DNA of 64,000 nucleotides from Archegozetes longisetosus (GCA_018873245.2 JAEMBT020000007.1:1426001-1490000); one strand, 5' to 3'. Positions 38,110 through 50,029 are shown, counted from the stretch's first letter. A program made the numbers and translations. Notes: a model not told the origin generated them from the letters alone.

Positions 38110-41100
38110 CATAAGGCAAAATAGTATTAAGTGCCTACAAATCAATCTCCAGAGATCTAAGACATCGACACCACATTTAGTCAACTTTATAGAGAATAAA
38201 TTCTATGATATTGTTTTAATCCAAGAGCCTTATTGTATCAATAGCAAAATATGTGGTTTTCCGTCTCAATACAAGTTGTGTTATAAGTCATCTAATGGCC
38301 AAAACCCAAAGTCAGCGATACTAGTCAGAAACAGTGCAATAAACTTCAAAAATATAGAAACCTTTTCCAAACAAGATTTGTCTGTAGCCATAGTCGACTG
38401 TAAACATAAAGAAATAATATTTATTTCTGCATATTGTTCACCGACTGAAGACATAGAGTCTAAACTGCAAAACATTCAGACCGTCATTGACAGCCTAAAT
38501 ATGAAACATTTTGTCATATCCATCGACTCCAATTCACATTCAAATGTGTGGTACGACAACAATAACGACTACAGAGGAGATCAAATGAATCAATTTATTG
38601 CTCAAAATAACTTAATTTTGTTGAACAATAATGAAAATACGCCTACATTTGAGAACAGTCGTGGTAGTAGTTCAATCGATTTAACACTTGTGTCACTAAA
38701 TCTCTCGAATCTTATTAATGATTGGCAAGTGTTAGATGAAGAGACGGCTTCTGACTATAAATATATTGCATTTACCATATCTGAAAGCATAGAAATAGTC
38801 AAATATAAGTCAACTATAAAATACAACACAAAAAATACTGATTGGAGTCAAATTACATCGGACTTTGCACCAAAAGTAGAGTATATTAAAAGTCAAATAT
38901 TGGGTGCAAACAATGAACAACAATTGAATGACTGTGTCATAAGACTTACTATACAAATAACCAAAACCTGTGATAAATATTTGAAAAAAAGTAAATATAA
39001 ATCCAAAAAAAAAGTGCAATAATTGGTGGACACAAAACCTGACATTAATGAGACAAACAACAAACCGAATGAGACGGCAATTCCAGCGATGCAGACAACC
39101 AGAGAGACGCCAAGCGCTTAAAGTTGAATATTTGTCTTTTCGTGAGAGATATAAAAAAGCCATTTATGAGACAAAAATCAAGTCTTGGAACGAATTTGTA
39201 CTGGAAAACAGTCGCGACAACCCCTGGGGTTTAGTGTCTAAAATTGCAAGAAACAAATTAAATAAAGACACAATAACTGAATTGAGATTACCTGATGGCC
39301 GACTGCTGACTAACTCCCAACAGATTGCCGAACATTTGATGGACACACTGTTTCCGACTGACGACCAAATAGCAGATCTCCAAATACATCAAATATTAAG
39401 AAAAAGATTAATTGATTTAAACAACGACATCAATTATTACAGAAACAATGACAAGCCGTTCAGTCCTGAAGAAGTTAATGATATAATTTTACAACAGAAT
39501 CACAGAAAGGCACCGGGAATTGATGGGTTAACAGCTGATATAATAAAAGTCATTCACAGTTGCGATCAAACACTAATGGCGTCACTTTACAATAAATGCC
39601 TTGAATTAAGTGTATTCCCTGAACTGTGGAAAGAGTCTGTTGTATAAGTCATACCGAAAAGCGGCAAAACTGACTACAGAGACCCAAACTCGTACAGACC
39701 GATAAGCCTACTACCAGTCATGGCCAAAGTCTTAGAGAAGTTGTTGATAAATAGAGTTGTCGACTATTTGAGGAAAAATAATTTAGTCTCTGAAAAACAG
39801 TTTGGATTTACGCCTCAAGTATCAACAGAAACGGCTTTACATTCAATGAAAAACTTCATTTTAGAGGCATTTAACAAAAAAGGATTCGCATTAATAATAT
39901 CACTAGATATTAGTGGAGCGTTTAATACTTGCTATTGGCCTAAAATTATGACTCAACTGCGACTCAAGAAGTGTCCACAAAATTTATACAAATTAGTAGA
40001 ATCTTACTTCACAGATAGAAAAGCCAAGCTCTGGTATTTGAATAAAGAAACAAGACGAGAATTGTCTATTGGCTGCCCTCAAGGCAGTGCTTCAGGTCCT
40101 TGGTTTTTCAACTTATGTATTGACGATATTTTTGATCTAACTGAAGACAACGTACAAATCAACTGTTTTGCTGATGACACGCTTGTGATGATATATGCAG
40201 ACAATATTGCAGATCTGGAAATTATCGCTAATAATAAGTTGAGACAAATATATGAATGGGGCTTAGCAAACAAATTAACATTCAATATAAGCAAAACAAA
40301 TTGTGTTTTGTTTACAAAGAGACTAAAGTATACGCCACCAAAAATACAATTCAATGGCAATCAACTGGTACTCAATACAGTCTTTAAATATCTGGGACTT
40401 ATCATCGACTCCGGATTGACATTTCGAGCACACGGCAATTATTTAAAAACTAAAGTTTCCCAAATCACTCACAATATAATAAGATTTGTCAAAAATAAGT
40501 ATGGACTAAATGAAAGAGCATTGGAAATAATCATAAAGTGCGCAATTTTACCAATAGTCAGCTATTGTTGTTCGATCTTTTATGAGGCGATTGACAGAAA
40601 GTATTTCATCGAACCATTGATATCACTTCAAAGACAACTGACGTTAAGACTTATCAAAGGCTACAGAACTGTGTCTACAGAGGCAACAAATATTATAGCG
40701 AATATGACTCCCATCGACTTATATCTCAAAGGCAGAGCTGTTGAATACTTTGTCAAAAACAATGTACAGAATGCTTTGACAAACAGATATTTCAGCCAAA
40801 CTGACATCGACTTAAACTTAGTAATGAAGCCAACAGATGTTCGACAAATGCCACACTTTGCAGATAGAAGGTCTATGACTATAGTAAATCGAACAGAGGA
40901 CATACAGACAATTCTGATTGCAGTGAAAAAAGACAGTGAGTCCGTCGGAGGAGCATTTGCTAGCCGAGAAAATAATGTTATTACTTATATCAAGAAATAC
41001 AAAATTTCAAAATACTGTACAGTATTCCAAACACAACTCTGGCTAATAGAGAGGGCAATGGATTACTTGTTGAGTGACAGCCGTTATAATGAATCAACAA

Positions 41101-41750
41101 TTATTGTCAATTCAAAGTCCATAATTAACGCCATTAAAAATAAACAGTCGACTCATCATATAATAACCAGTATTTATAAAAATTATTATGCACTAAGTGA
41201 CAACAATAAACACATCAAAATAATGTTATGCGAAGACTCCAACACAGACTGTTTCACAACTGTTAAAATGGCTGCTCGCCAAGCCTCCAGATCTCATAAT
41301 AGAATATCTTTTGATGTCATACCCATATCTTATGTGAAAAATCATATCAAAGCCAAAAACATTGAGGAGTGGAACCAGAGATGGCAAGAGTCTGATAAGG
41401 GACGCAAAACATATGAATTCATTCCGACAGTAATGTATAGACAAGAGATCAAAGGACATTTCAAGCCAGACTTTTATGTGACTCAAGCAATAACTGGTCA
41501 CAACTGTTGTAATGAATACCAGAATCGGTTTCGAATAAGAGAAAGTGAAATATGCAACACGTGTACAACAAGAGTAGATAACTTCAGCCACAGACTGATT
41601 GACTGTTTAAGATTCGCAAGCGAGAGGGAGAGATACAAAACAGCAGTGGAGAGCAACGGACACATTTGGCCGATAGCATTGGAGGAGAATCTGCATAAAG
41701 ACAATTTTATCCATTTTAAATCATTTGTAAAAGAGATTTTTAATAATTAA
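38102..41750 (+). pseudogene. LINE ORF2: endonuclease, RT and zinc finger, broken (copy 2)
   Basis: The likely start ATG (38102) overlaps the ORF1 stop in ATGGCTAA, suggesting reinitiation after termination. The N-terminal part is an apurinic-type endonuclease of the R1 clade: LQINLQRSK, LIQEPY, SAYCSPTE, ISIDSNSHSNVWY and SSSIDLTL. The usual catalytic SDH is SDYKYI here, so His has become Tyr. An A-run near 39003-39013 causes a frameshift; the correct frame continues as NNWWTQNLTLMRQ. An in-frame TAA at 39645 interrupts just before VIPKSGK. The RT follows, with QFGF, LDISGAFNT, GCPQGSASGPW and FADDT. After it come an RNase-H-like stretch (IIVNSKSIINAI) and a terminal CxxC-H-C finger (CNTCTTRVDNFSHRLIDC). 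Ends at 41750. Confidence 0.92.
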
Positions 41751-41883
41751 CAAATTTTATTATAACTTTTATTTTAATTAATTCCAACAAATGTAAATAT
41801 TTTTATAATTAATGTTAGTTAAATTAACCTCTATAATGTTTTAAGGTATAGAGGATAGTACAAATAAAAAAAATTAAAAAAAA

Positions 41884-41930
41884 CCCAACCTAGCCTAGCC
41901 TAACCTAACCTAACCTACGCTAACCTACCC
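41884..41930. repeat. Degenerate (CCTAA)n array 3
   Basis: About 47 bp of CCTAA-like units directly after the poly(A) tail of LINE copy 2, completing the pattern array-LINE-array-LINE-array. Confidence 0.9.
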
Positions 41931-43293
41931 ACAAGTGATGAAAACAACAATTAATCAACTTTACTCAATCAGTGACAGAGACGAAATGAGAGAAAAAGAC
42001 GTGCGACGGGCTTTATATAGGCTTCAAAATGGTTTATTCATATAATACGTTACGATATCATCAATGTTCGGGGTTTATTTTATAATTAATGATTTATAAT
42101 TAATGTGGTACCATTTGTAAAAAAACCCAAAAAAATTTAACATTACGTCTATGGGAAATCATTGACTTTGAACTCAAATATCTCAAGAACCACGGACTTC
42201 CGCGCCATATGCCTCATATTTTCGTTAATGGGACAAATTAACCTATTCATTGATGGCACCACCATCTAGATCAAGTGGCGTCTATAAACTAAACTTCTAC
42301 CAAATTTTTATATTAGTAATCTCTAACTAATTGCTTCATACTGAATGTAATTCTGAGAAAATTGAATAAAAGGATTTCGAAATATTGTTTCCCTTTATCA
42401 AATTTAACTACTGTTCATTTTGTCAAATAAGTTTTAATAAAATCGATTGCATTAATCAACGCTATTAAAAAGTTGAATTATTATAAGATTAATTAAATCT
42501 TGTATCATAGTTGAAAAGTTTTATAAAACAATGAGAATTTTTAAACAATGTTTTTACTCTCCAAAGTTAACTGAAGTTCAAACTTATCATAATGAAACGC
42601 CGGCAGTTGGTGGAAACGTTTTAATAAGGCCTGGTGAATGGAGCGATGTAATTTTATTATATAAATCATTTTAATATTTTATCAAGTAAAGTATTATATA
42701 ACGAATTAAATAATTATTGTACAATTATCTTGCTAAATTTATGTTAATCTGACAGAGTCATTGACGTAAAATAGAAACCCAAAGAAAACTATTAACTAAA
42801 ATTATAGATTAAAATGAATTTCGAGTTAAATATTTAATGTGTTCATTCTGTATATCTTAAAATTATGTAATAGCATAACTATGTAATTTACGAGTATGTT
42901 CTACATATCCATAAAAGAGACACTTTCATGGGAAACAGTTTTTATTAAAAGATGTTAATGTGGCTTATTTAAGATTAATGAAAAACAATGAATAAATTGC
43001 GTTTCGTAGGATAAGCTATAGAAAAATGTTTATAAAGAGTAGAATTAAACATTTACTATAATTATAAAACATATGTTTGTGTCATAAAGCGGATCTATTA
43101 ATGAAATATTACAATTTGTTTTGTAATTATTATATAAAGCCAAAATATTTATTTAATAATTCACTGTAATGCAATTATTACATGGAACTATAGTTTTACG
43201 TAAATATATAAATATAACATCTAATATAAGAAATCTTTAGAAAATATTAACAATAACAGAGATTTATTTAGAGATTCTATAAAGAATAAAAAC
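41931..43293. other. Spacer between LINE and DUF4855-type gene
   Basis: No gene recognised. A moderately less AT-rich block at 42100-42300 includes the segment whose reverse complement resembles 34781-34818. The last several hundred bases are strongly AT-rich and would include any promoter of the downstream gene. Confidence 0.5.
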
Positions 43294-45911
43294 ATGAATA
43301 GTTTAAAGTTAAATATAATATCTTATGTTTTATTATTTAATTTATTCATAATTGATTGTTGGAATCGTTCAGCATTAATATATAATGCACCGCGTCGTAC
43401 TTTAGATCAATGGAAAAGACATATGATGCAAATCGATAGTAATGGACAGTTTAATGGCCAGTGGATTTTTAATGCGGCCATTTTGACGGCATATAAGATT
43501 AATGAGAAAGATATTTATTTTGGAAATGATTTGAATGGTAATGACATCGTTTCATGTCTGGATAAATTCTTTAATGACAGTATTCAATTGGATAATGCTA
43601 TTAATGAACTTAAGTCTAAATATCCTCTTAAAAATAAAATTCAAATATCAATTGGAGTCCCATATTTGAGTACTAAAATTCGTAATTTACAATTATCCGG
43701 AATTGACAAAAGTTTGGATATGTCTATTTTTGAAGATAGATTAACAGCTGCAAAATGGTAGTATACAGTATTACGCTATTGTATAAATCATAAAATTAGT
43801 TATATAAGAAATTCGCATTATGAATATATTAATTTTTTAATTAATTAAAATATAAAATCCAGTCAAGTTACAGTTTTATACCACTATTATTTAATTTAAA
43901 TATTAAGCAAAGCTTAAAATGTATAAGATTTATCTTTAATATCACTCATTAATATTAATACCATAATTGACCAATCATTTCTCAGGTATTTAAATGAAAC
44001 AACTAAACGATCTCAAAATTCGAATTGGAATAATCTTCAACTTTATGGTGCATATTATCATAGAGAAGATGCAAGTGATGCATATGGAGATCCACAATTT
44101 ATAATAGAATTTAATAAAGAAGCACATAATAGAAATATCAAAACAGTATGGGTTCCATACTATAATGCACCAAATGCATGGAAATGTAAAGAAATAGGAT
44201 TTGATATATGTATTGTTCAGCCAAGTTATGCTTTTGTATCGCCAATTGACATTGGAGACGTTAATGCCGGAAGACTTTATGGTACAGGATATAAATCATT
44301 AGATAAAATGCAGGCATATGAATATGAATTGAGAGGTTTAGGAGAACATAAAGTAGAATATTGGATATCACATCAATATCTATCAATCGCACAAATAACT
44401 GGTTCTTCAAAATATCCTCAAACGTATTTTGTTGGTCAGGATCCCGATTTATTTGATGCTATCGTTAATCAATCATCTACAGGGTATTCATGGTCAGCAT
44501 ATAAAGATTTAACTTATTATCTTTTAGAAAAAATCATCCCAAACTTTGAAATTGATATTCCTCTTAATTTGAACTATATTGGGAATAATACTGCTCAAAT
44601 TATATGGACTCCAAACTCACCATTACAGAATTTGAATTCTATAAGACTAGACTTTAAAGATGTAAATATGACAGTATTGTGGAGGGGAAGAGTTTCAGTT
44701 TCAGTTGATGGACCATCAGGAATAAGAAATTCATATTCTCAAAGAACAGGAATTGATGATATTAATACAAATTATAGTTCAGTACAAGTTCCTATTCAAT
44801 ATTGTAAAACTATTTCTCAGACAACAAATTGTAACACAACAGTAACTAAAGTTATCATAAATATCACACGAGAGAATGGTTCTGAATGGCCCATATCTCA
44901 AAGATTAGTTGCAGCTATTTATGAACCATTAATAACTGCTAATGGAAACTACGAATCGATTTCAAGTTCAAATAGAAATTTAGATAATGGTCCATATTCT
45001 GATTCAAAGGAAACTCATTTGGGGTTTTATAGTGGAAAATTAACTGATGGACAAAAGTCAGATTCGTGGTTTTGGTCAGGTGTTATGGGTTGGGATTTAA
45101 GAGATGGAAGATTCTCAGTAACAATTGATTTACAAAAATCATTCAAAATTTCTATGGTCAAAGTTTATACACACTTTGATCAGAGTGCAGGTATTAATTG
45201 GCCACGAATGCTATCAGTTTTGTCGCACTCTACGTGTGCACCTGTAGCTAAAGGTATATCAGATCAAAGCTGTCAACCAGAATATTCCTTCAACAACTTA
45301 CAATTAACAACAAAGAATTTATCAAGAATAGAACTTTCGGGTGTATATTCAGTCCCTATATCTAACATCACAAGTCGATATCTAACGATAACAGGAATAT
45401 GTTCTGCATGGTGTTTATTTGATGAATTTGAGGTTCTGGATACTTCAAATTCTATTGTTTCTGTTAATAAAAGATATCATTTAACTCCAAAACCAACATA
45501 TTCATTGGGTAGTGATAAGAGAAAACCTGATTATGGTGATAATTCTCGAAATTTAGTGGATGGGGTCATATCCGATGACTTTTATGGCTCAATGGTTACA
45601 GGAATTAATGCTTCAGAAATCGATTATATTCAAACTATATTTCCGAATCCTCAAAAGTTTCAAATATAATTATTTGGTTAACTAAAGCGCAGCCTAGTTG
45701 GGGCATATATTTACCTCAAAAAGTATCGATACAATGGAGAAACGGAGCCTTTCAATGGCAAAATGCTATTGATGTGACACCCCAAGACTGTGGGTTCTCA
45801 CCGTGTGCTAAACTAGTGATTGGCTTAACATCGATTACAGGAATAAATGCATCATTCCCAAGAACAGGTTGGGGCGGATGGTATATGATTACAGAGATCT
45901 CAAGTTTATAA
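43294..45911 (+). CDS. Secreted DUF4855-type protein, two exons, C-terminal frameshift
   Basis: Exon 1 is 43294-43757 and exon 2 starts at 43986. The 228-bp intron has GT (43758) and CAG (43985) borders, and joining it restores Trp at AAKWYLNE. A signal peptide (ISYVLLFNLFIIDCW) leads into a region with the layout I associate with DUF4855: ALIYNAPRRTLDQW, GQWIFNAAIL, YGAYYHREDASDAYGD, KTVWVPYYNAPNAW, then IGFDICIVQPSYAF. DUF4855 is a mainly bacterial family, probably related to glycoside hydrolases. The second half has two galactose-binding/discoidin-like stretches (SVTIDLQKSFKISMVKVYTHFD and a similar C-terminal one). The main frame stops at 45669. The homologous tail (IIIWLTKAQPSWGIYLP to TGWGGWYMITEISS) continues in the -1 frame to 45911, so one base is missing near 45663. 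The cause may be an assembly error or recent decay. A bacterial origin by transfer is likely; the intron and signal peptide show eukaryotic adaptation. Confidence 0.78.
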
Positions 45912-46448
45912 AAAAATTAATATTATATTGCATACAACATATAAATTATTTTTACCGTGTATCAAATACGCGCAAACTTCTGTTAAAATTAAAATTCATT
46001 TAACTCTATTAAAATCTTTAGAAACATTTAATACTAGAAAAATAAAATAAATAAGTTAATATGCTAATTATTATTTTTTAATAATTTCTGCACCATTTTT
46101 AAGAGATGAAACATTAATTGTTGTTATTTTCTCTATATTTATAAAAGTAGGGCTATTTCTAGCAGATTTCATATTTTATAAATCTTTATCACTATATGTA
46201 TGTGTATCTTCATTATCAAAAATAGGTTTAAACTCATCATGAAATTTAATATTTTTGAATGCATTTATCATATATTTTTATAGCGGTTTATTATTTTTAG
46301 CCTCTACAATCTAGAAAACAATTTAATCCATCTAAACCTGAATTGAATAAAGAAAATAAAATAACTTATTTTAGATTAGATTATTTATTAAAAATAAAAT
46401 GTTTGATTTACCATATTTCCATAAATCTATGATTTAATATTTTCTGTA
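45912..46448. other. 3' flank of the DUF4855-type gene
   Basis: Very AT-rich. AATAAAATAAATAAG at about 46038-46052 contains canonical polyadenylation signals suitable for the upstream gene. No other gene recognised. Confidence 0.5.
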
Positions 46449-47060
46449 AGTAATATACATATAGCGGTTCTAGCCCGTACGAGTTCGTACTTATCATACT
46501 AGTAAAATTATTCATTAAATCAATCCAGCACTCATCGAGTACTATAGCAAATCTCAATTTCATCAAAATATCGCGTGGGTCGTAATCTAAAGTCTAGCCA
46601 TCTTTTTTTTCTTTTACTTTTTCTTTTTCACATTTTATGCATTGCCTTTTTTAATACTATTTTGATGAAATTCAGTCTTTTCATGTTTTTCTTTGTTTGA
46701 AACTGTTATATCCCTATCACATGGAATACATTTATATGTTTCCATTTCTAATACAATTATTTTTTTAAAAGTAGATGGTTTTGTGAAAGTATGTCGTATG
46801 TAGTTTTATTATTGATTTTTCATTGTTTTTAATTGAAAAAGTTGAATTTGATTAATAAGTACAAGCACGAGAACCGTTTTTCTATCATAGTAATATTGCT
46901 TTATGACAAGAGATTATACGAAAATGGGGAATATATATTTTTTTTCTTTTTGAAAATGAGAAATTTTTTTTTATTTTTTTGGTTAAAAATTATGAAATTT
47001 TGCTTAATAGTTGCTCGTAGTGTCTCGTACAGACTAGAAACACCAGTTATATATTACTCA
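46449..47060. mobile_element. Candidate TIR element, about 610 bp
   Basis: The left end AGTAATATACATATAGCGG followed by TTCTAGCCCGTACGAG is matched imperfectly, in inverted orientation, at 47025-47060 (complement AGTAATATATAACTGG then TTTCTAGTCTGTACGAG). Roughly two thirds of 35 positions agree. The interior is low-complexity AT sequence without coding capacity. No target duplication could be fixed. Confidence 0.45.
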
Positions 47061-47239
47061 TGATAAATAAATTAGTTGTTAAACTTTAAAGTCCATCAGT
47101 ATAAATTGATCCGCTACCTGTATGGTTAAGGCTGAAATTTGTTCTAAAGCCAATTTAAAAATATGTTATTAATTTAAAGTTTCCGCATCTCAAAGCCCTA
47201 AACTACGTAAAGATGCTAGATCTAATGATAAATATTCAA

Positions 47240-48775
47240 AATATAATAATAATAAAAATAAAATTTATTTATGCCACAGCAAATGACAATAAAACTAAGT
47301 ACATGCCTAAATTATATACTGTTAAATTGATTAAATTTAATACAGTAAAATAGTTAGACAATTACAATAAAAATCATACAAAAATTCTTCACATTTCTTT
47401 AGGAATGGTGTTTACTTTCATTTCTCAGATCTTTCGGTAAACAATTAAATAATTCAATAGAATAGACAAAGAAATTTTTATCGCAATTAATGCGTGTTTT
47501 AGGTCTAGATATAAAACATCCGTTTCTGGTGTTTATAAAATTAAAATGATTGCGCCATTCGTCGGGAACATTCCCTTTACGAATTTTAATTTGAAATACA
47601 ACTCTTAAACATTTAAATTGTCGTTTAACCTCCAATGGCGTTAATCTTAAAATCTCAAGTCTCTATAATTTAAGTTTCTTAAATCCATTTTATCACAAAT
47701 GAATTTAGTAATTGAACGCTGAAGTTTCTCAACATTATCACTATGAGATTTTGACAATACAAATGCCGAATTACAATATTCAATTTTAGATAAAATGTAT
47801 GTTTTATATAATAATAGGTATATCTTAGGATTAATGAGATTACATATCCTTTTGATTAACGCCCATTTCCTAAGACATGAATTTATCATATATTCATTGT
47901 TTTGATTTAACATTAGTTTATCATCAAACATAATACCTAAATGTTTATGAACAGTATCAGTACCGATTTCTACACTGTTAATACAATATTTAGGTAAAGT
48001 TAAATTTATTTTTCAAGTAATTCTTAAATGCTTAGATTTAGAGGGATTCAATATTAGAGAATTTTCTGTACTCCAATCGTGCAAATTATTAAGGTCTGAA
48101 TGTAAATTGATAGTATCATTGGTGTTTTTAATAATGTTAAATAATAACGTATCATCTGCAAATTGCATTATTTTAGAATAATAAATTGTATGTATAATGT
48201 CCTATACGTATAAATTAAATAATAACGGCGAGGATTTCCCACCCTGATGCACACCGCTATTTACATTCTTTGTATTAGAACGAAAATTATCAAATTTTAC
48301 AAATTGAGTTCTATCATCTAATAAACTTTTGATAAGCTTCAAAAATTTACCATTTACACCATAATTTTGCAATTTCATTAATAACTTTCCATGAGAAACT
48401 GTATCGAAAGCATTAGAATAGTCTAAAAAGATTAAATCAACCCATAAAACATTCGGATCATTAAAAGATTTTGTAATATACTTAATCAAGTTGATAAGTT
48501 GCATCTCAGTATTGGAACCAAATCGAAAACCGTACTGAGATGATGGTATTAAATTTTTACGTAAAACAAAACTGCTCAAATTACTTAACAATAGAGTTTC
48601 AAATAATTTTAGAATGTTATTTTGTACCGAAACTCCGCGATATGAACTAATCCTATTTTTGGGTTTACCCGATTTTGGAATTGGAGTTACTGAAGCGCTC
48701 TTTAGTTTATCAGGAATTTTCTCGTGAAATACAAATAATTTAAATAATTTAAATAATTTAAATAATATTTAAGTT
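47240..48775 (-). mobile_element. 5'-truncated Jockey/CR1-like LINE
   Basis: A minus-strand reverse transcriptase remnant whose 3' end lies near 47243-47262, in an (AAT)/(A)-rich tail. Its 5' end fades at about 48770, beside a short tandem repeat of AATAATTTA units (48733-48770). It belongs to a different LINE clade from the CCTAA-associated elements: the RT has LDYSNAFDTVSH and GVHQGGKSSPLLFNLYV wording. No endonuclease is present. Confidence 0.85.
47399..48720 (-). pseudogene. LINE reverse transcriptase pseudogene
   Basis: Reading from about 48720 downwards: TPIPKSGKPKNRISSYRG, then NLIPSSQYGFRFGSNTEMQ, then FLDYSNAFDTVSH (RT palm), then GGKSSPLLFNLY followed by a stop near 48202. The catalytic QFADDTLL lies near 48130-48170. 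After a further stop come the thumb region KHLGIMFDDK and the segment YILSKIEYCNSAF (47647-47931), then additional breaks to 47399. The number of stops shows an old, dead copy. Confidence 0.85.
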
Positions 48776-49438
48776 TCTTCAATAACTTCATTTTGTCATA
48801 AGTTCTCATTCAAAAGCATTAATTATAATTTTTATTAAAAAAAACTATTGCTATTTCCGAAATGACATTTTAGTTTTTGAAACTTTTCCTCTAAAGAATT
48901 TAACTTGATCCCTCTTATACTTTCAGAGTCCAGGAAACGGCTCAGTAAAACCTGATCACCCTGATGTTAAAATGAACTGAAGAGCTTGATTAGAAATGAA
49001 CCATATAACGTTACAAACTGTAACTCAAATGCTTTGGTAGAAATTTAAAATTCAACTCAATAAAGTTTCAGTTATTATGGATGACAATTTAATTGATGCT
49101 TTTTCCTGAATTATAAAATTAAAAAAGCACTCAAGTACGAACGTAAAAATTGTGTTACTTACTAAGAGTGATATTTGAAATATTTGAATAACATTTATTT
49201 GCAAAACTCCGAGAGCTAGTTTTTGGACATTATATACCCCTAAACGCCAAACAATTTTGATGAAAAGTTTTATGAATAAACTAGAATCTGCAAAAAATTT
49301 TTTGACAAAGTTCGGTACTCAATCATCAAGCACCTACTGGATGAAAAAATCTATAGAGAAAAATTCAGCGATTGAATTTTGATGAATCCAATTGAAACTA
49401 CTTAAAAAACAATTAAATATACGTATTTTATTTGGCTT
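48776..49438. other. Spacer, nothing recognised
   Basis: No gene or repeat recognised between the minus-strand LINE and the long hairpin. Confidence 0.5.
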
Positions 49439-49439
49439 A

Positions 49440-49846
49440 AAGGTTAGAGTCTAACAGATCCGGACGACGACCTTCTACTAGTCACATCCACGTGTAACCT
49501 ATATATATCAACTCGTCTCGACAACCTGAATCTTTTGATACCCTTGGCATCCTAGGACCTAGTTACAAAAAGCTGGGCCTATGTCCCTAAGGGCTGGTCC
49601 TTGACACATTATATTTGACATTCAAGCGCTGTTAGTACATTCAAGTTACTTTAGTGCTGAACTTCACATTACTGTTTAAAAGACCTGTCCGGTTCTTAGG
49701 AACCTAGGCCCAGCTTTCTGTAGCTAGGTCCTGGGATGCCAAGTGGGTATCAAAAGATTCAGATTGTCGAGACGAGTTGATATATATAGGTTACACGTGG
49801 ATGTGACTAGTAGAAGGTCGTCTTCCGGATCTTACAGACTTTAACC
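49440..49846. repeat. Long inverted repeat (hairpin), arms about 165 bp
   Basis: The left arm (49440-49606) and right arm (49681-49846) are near-perfect reverse complements, sharing blocks such as GACGACCTTCTACTAGTCAC and TATATATCAACTCGTCTCGA, with a loop of about 75 bp. The arms are richer in GC than the surroundings and include GGACCTAG/CTAGGTCC words, like the GGACCT repeats found 300-1000 bp downstream. It is probably a foldback or MITE-like element, possibly the end of the same composite as the hAT fragment. If transcribed it would fold into long dsRNA. Confidence 0.88.
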
Positions 49847-50029
49847 GCATGCAATGATTTCTGACTGTTACGTGAAAATAGACTCGAAAATCGACATGTC
49901 AAATCGAAAGAAGTCGAATTTTCAAGATAATCTTCCATGACATTGAATAAAGTCTACTCGACTCGAATTGTTGAGACAAGTCCGACGGTGTGTTATTAAT
50001 ACTTAACTTTCTGTGACATGAGAAGCACG

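Larger units (their letters stand above)
36954..41883 (+). mobile_element. Near full-length R1/TRAS/SART-like LINE (copy 2)
   Basis: An almost complete element of about 4.9 kb: ORF1 (36961-38109), ORF2 (38102-41750, broken), a 3' UTR of about 100 bp and a terminal A-rich tail. It sits between two CCTAA arrays with its poly(A) end running directly into CCCAACCTAGCC. The ORF1 start codon follows the upstream CCTAA array by only a few bases, so there is essentially no 5' UTR. In the CCTAA strand orientation seen here the 3' end points away from the notional chromosome end, as I recall for TRAS-type elements. Confidence 0.9.

Noticed and set aside
34951-41930. A true chromosome end
   Set aside because: The CCTAA arrays are short and degenerate, and unrelated unique DNA continues on both sides, so this is interstitial.
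46833-47063. 76-codon Phe-rich ORF
   Set aside because: Lies inside a candidate TIR element and is built from T-runs; no resemblance to known proteins.
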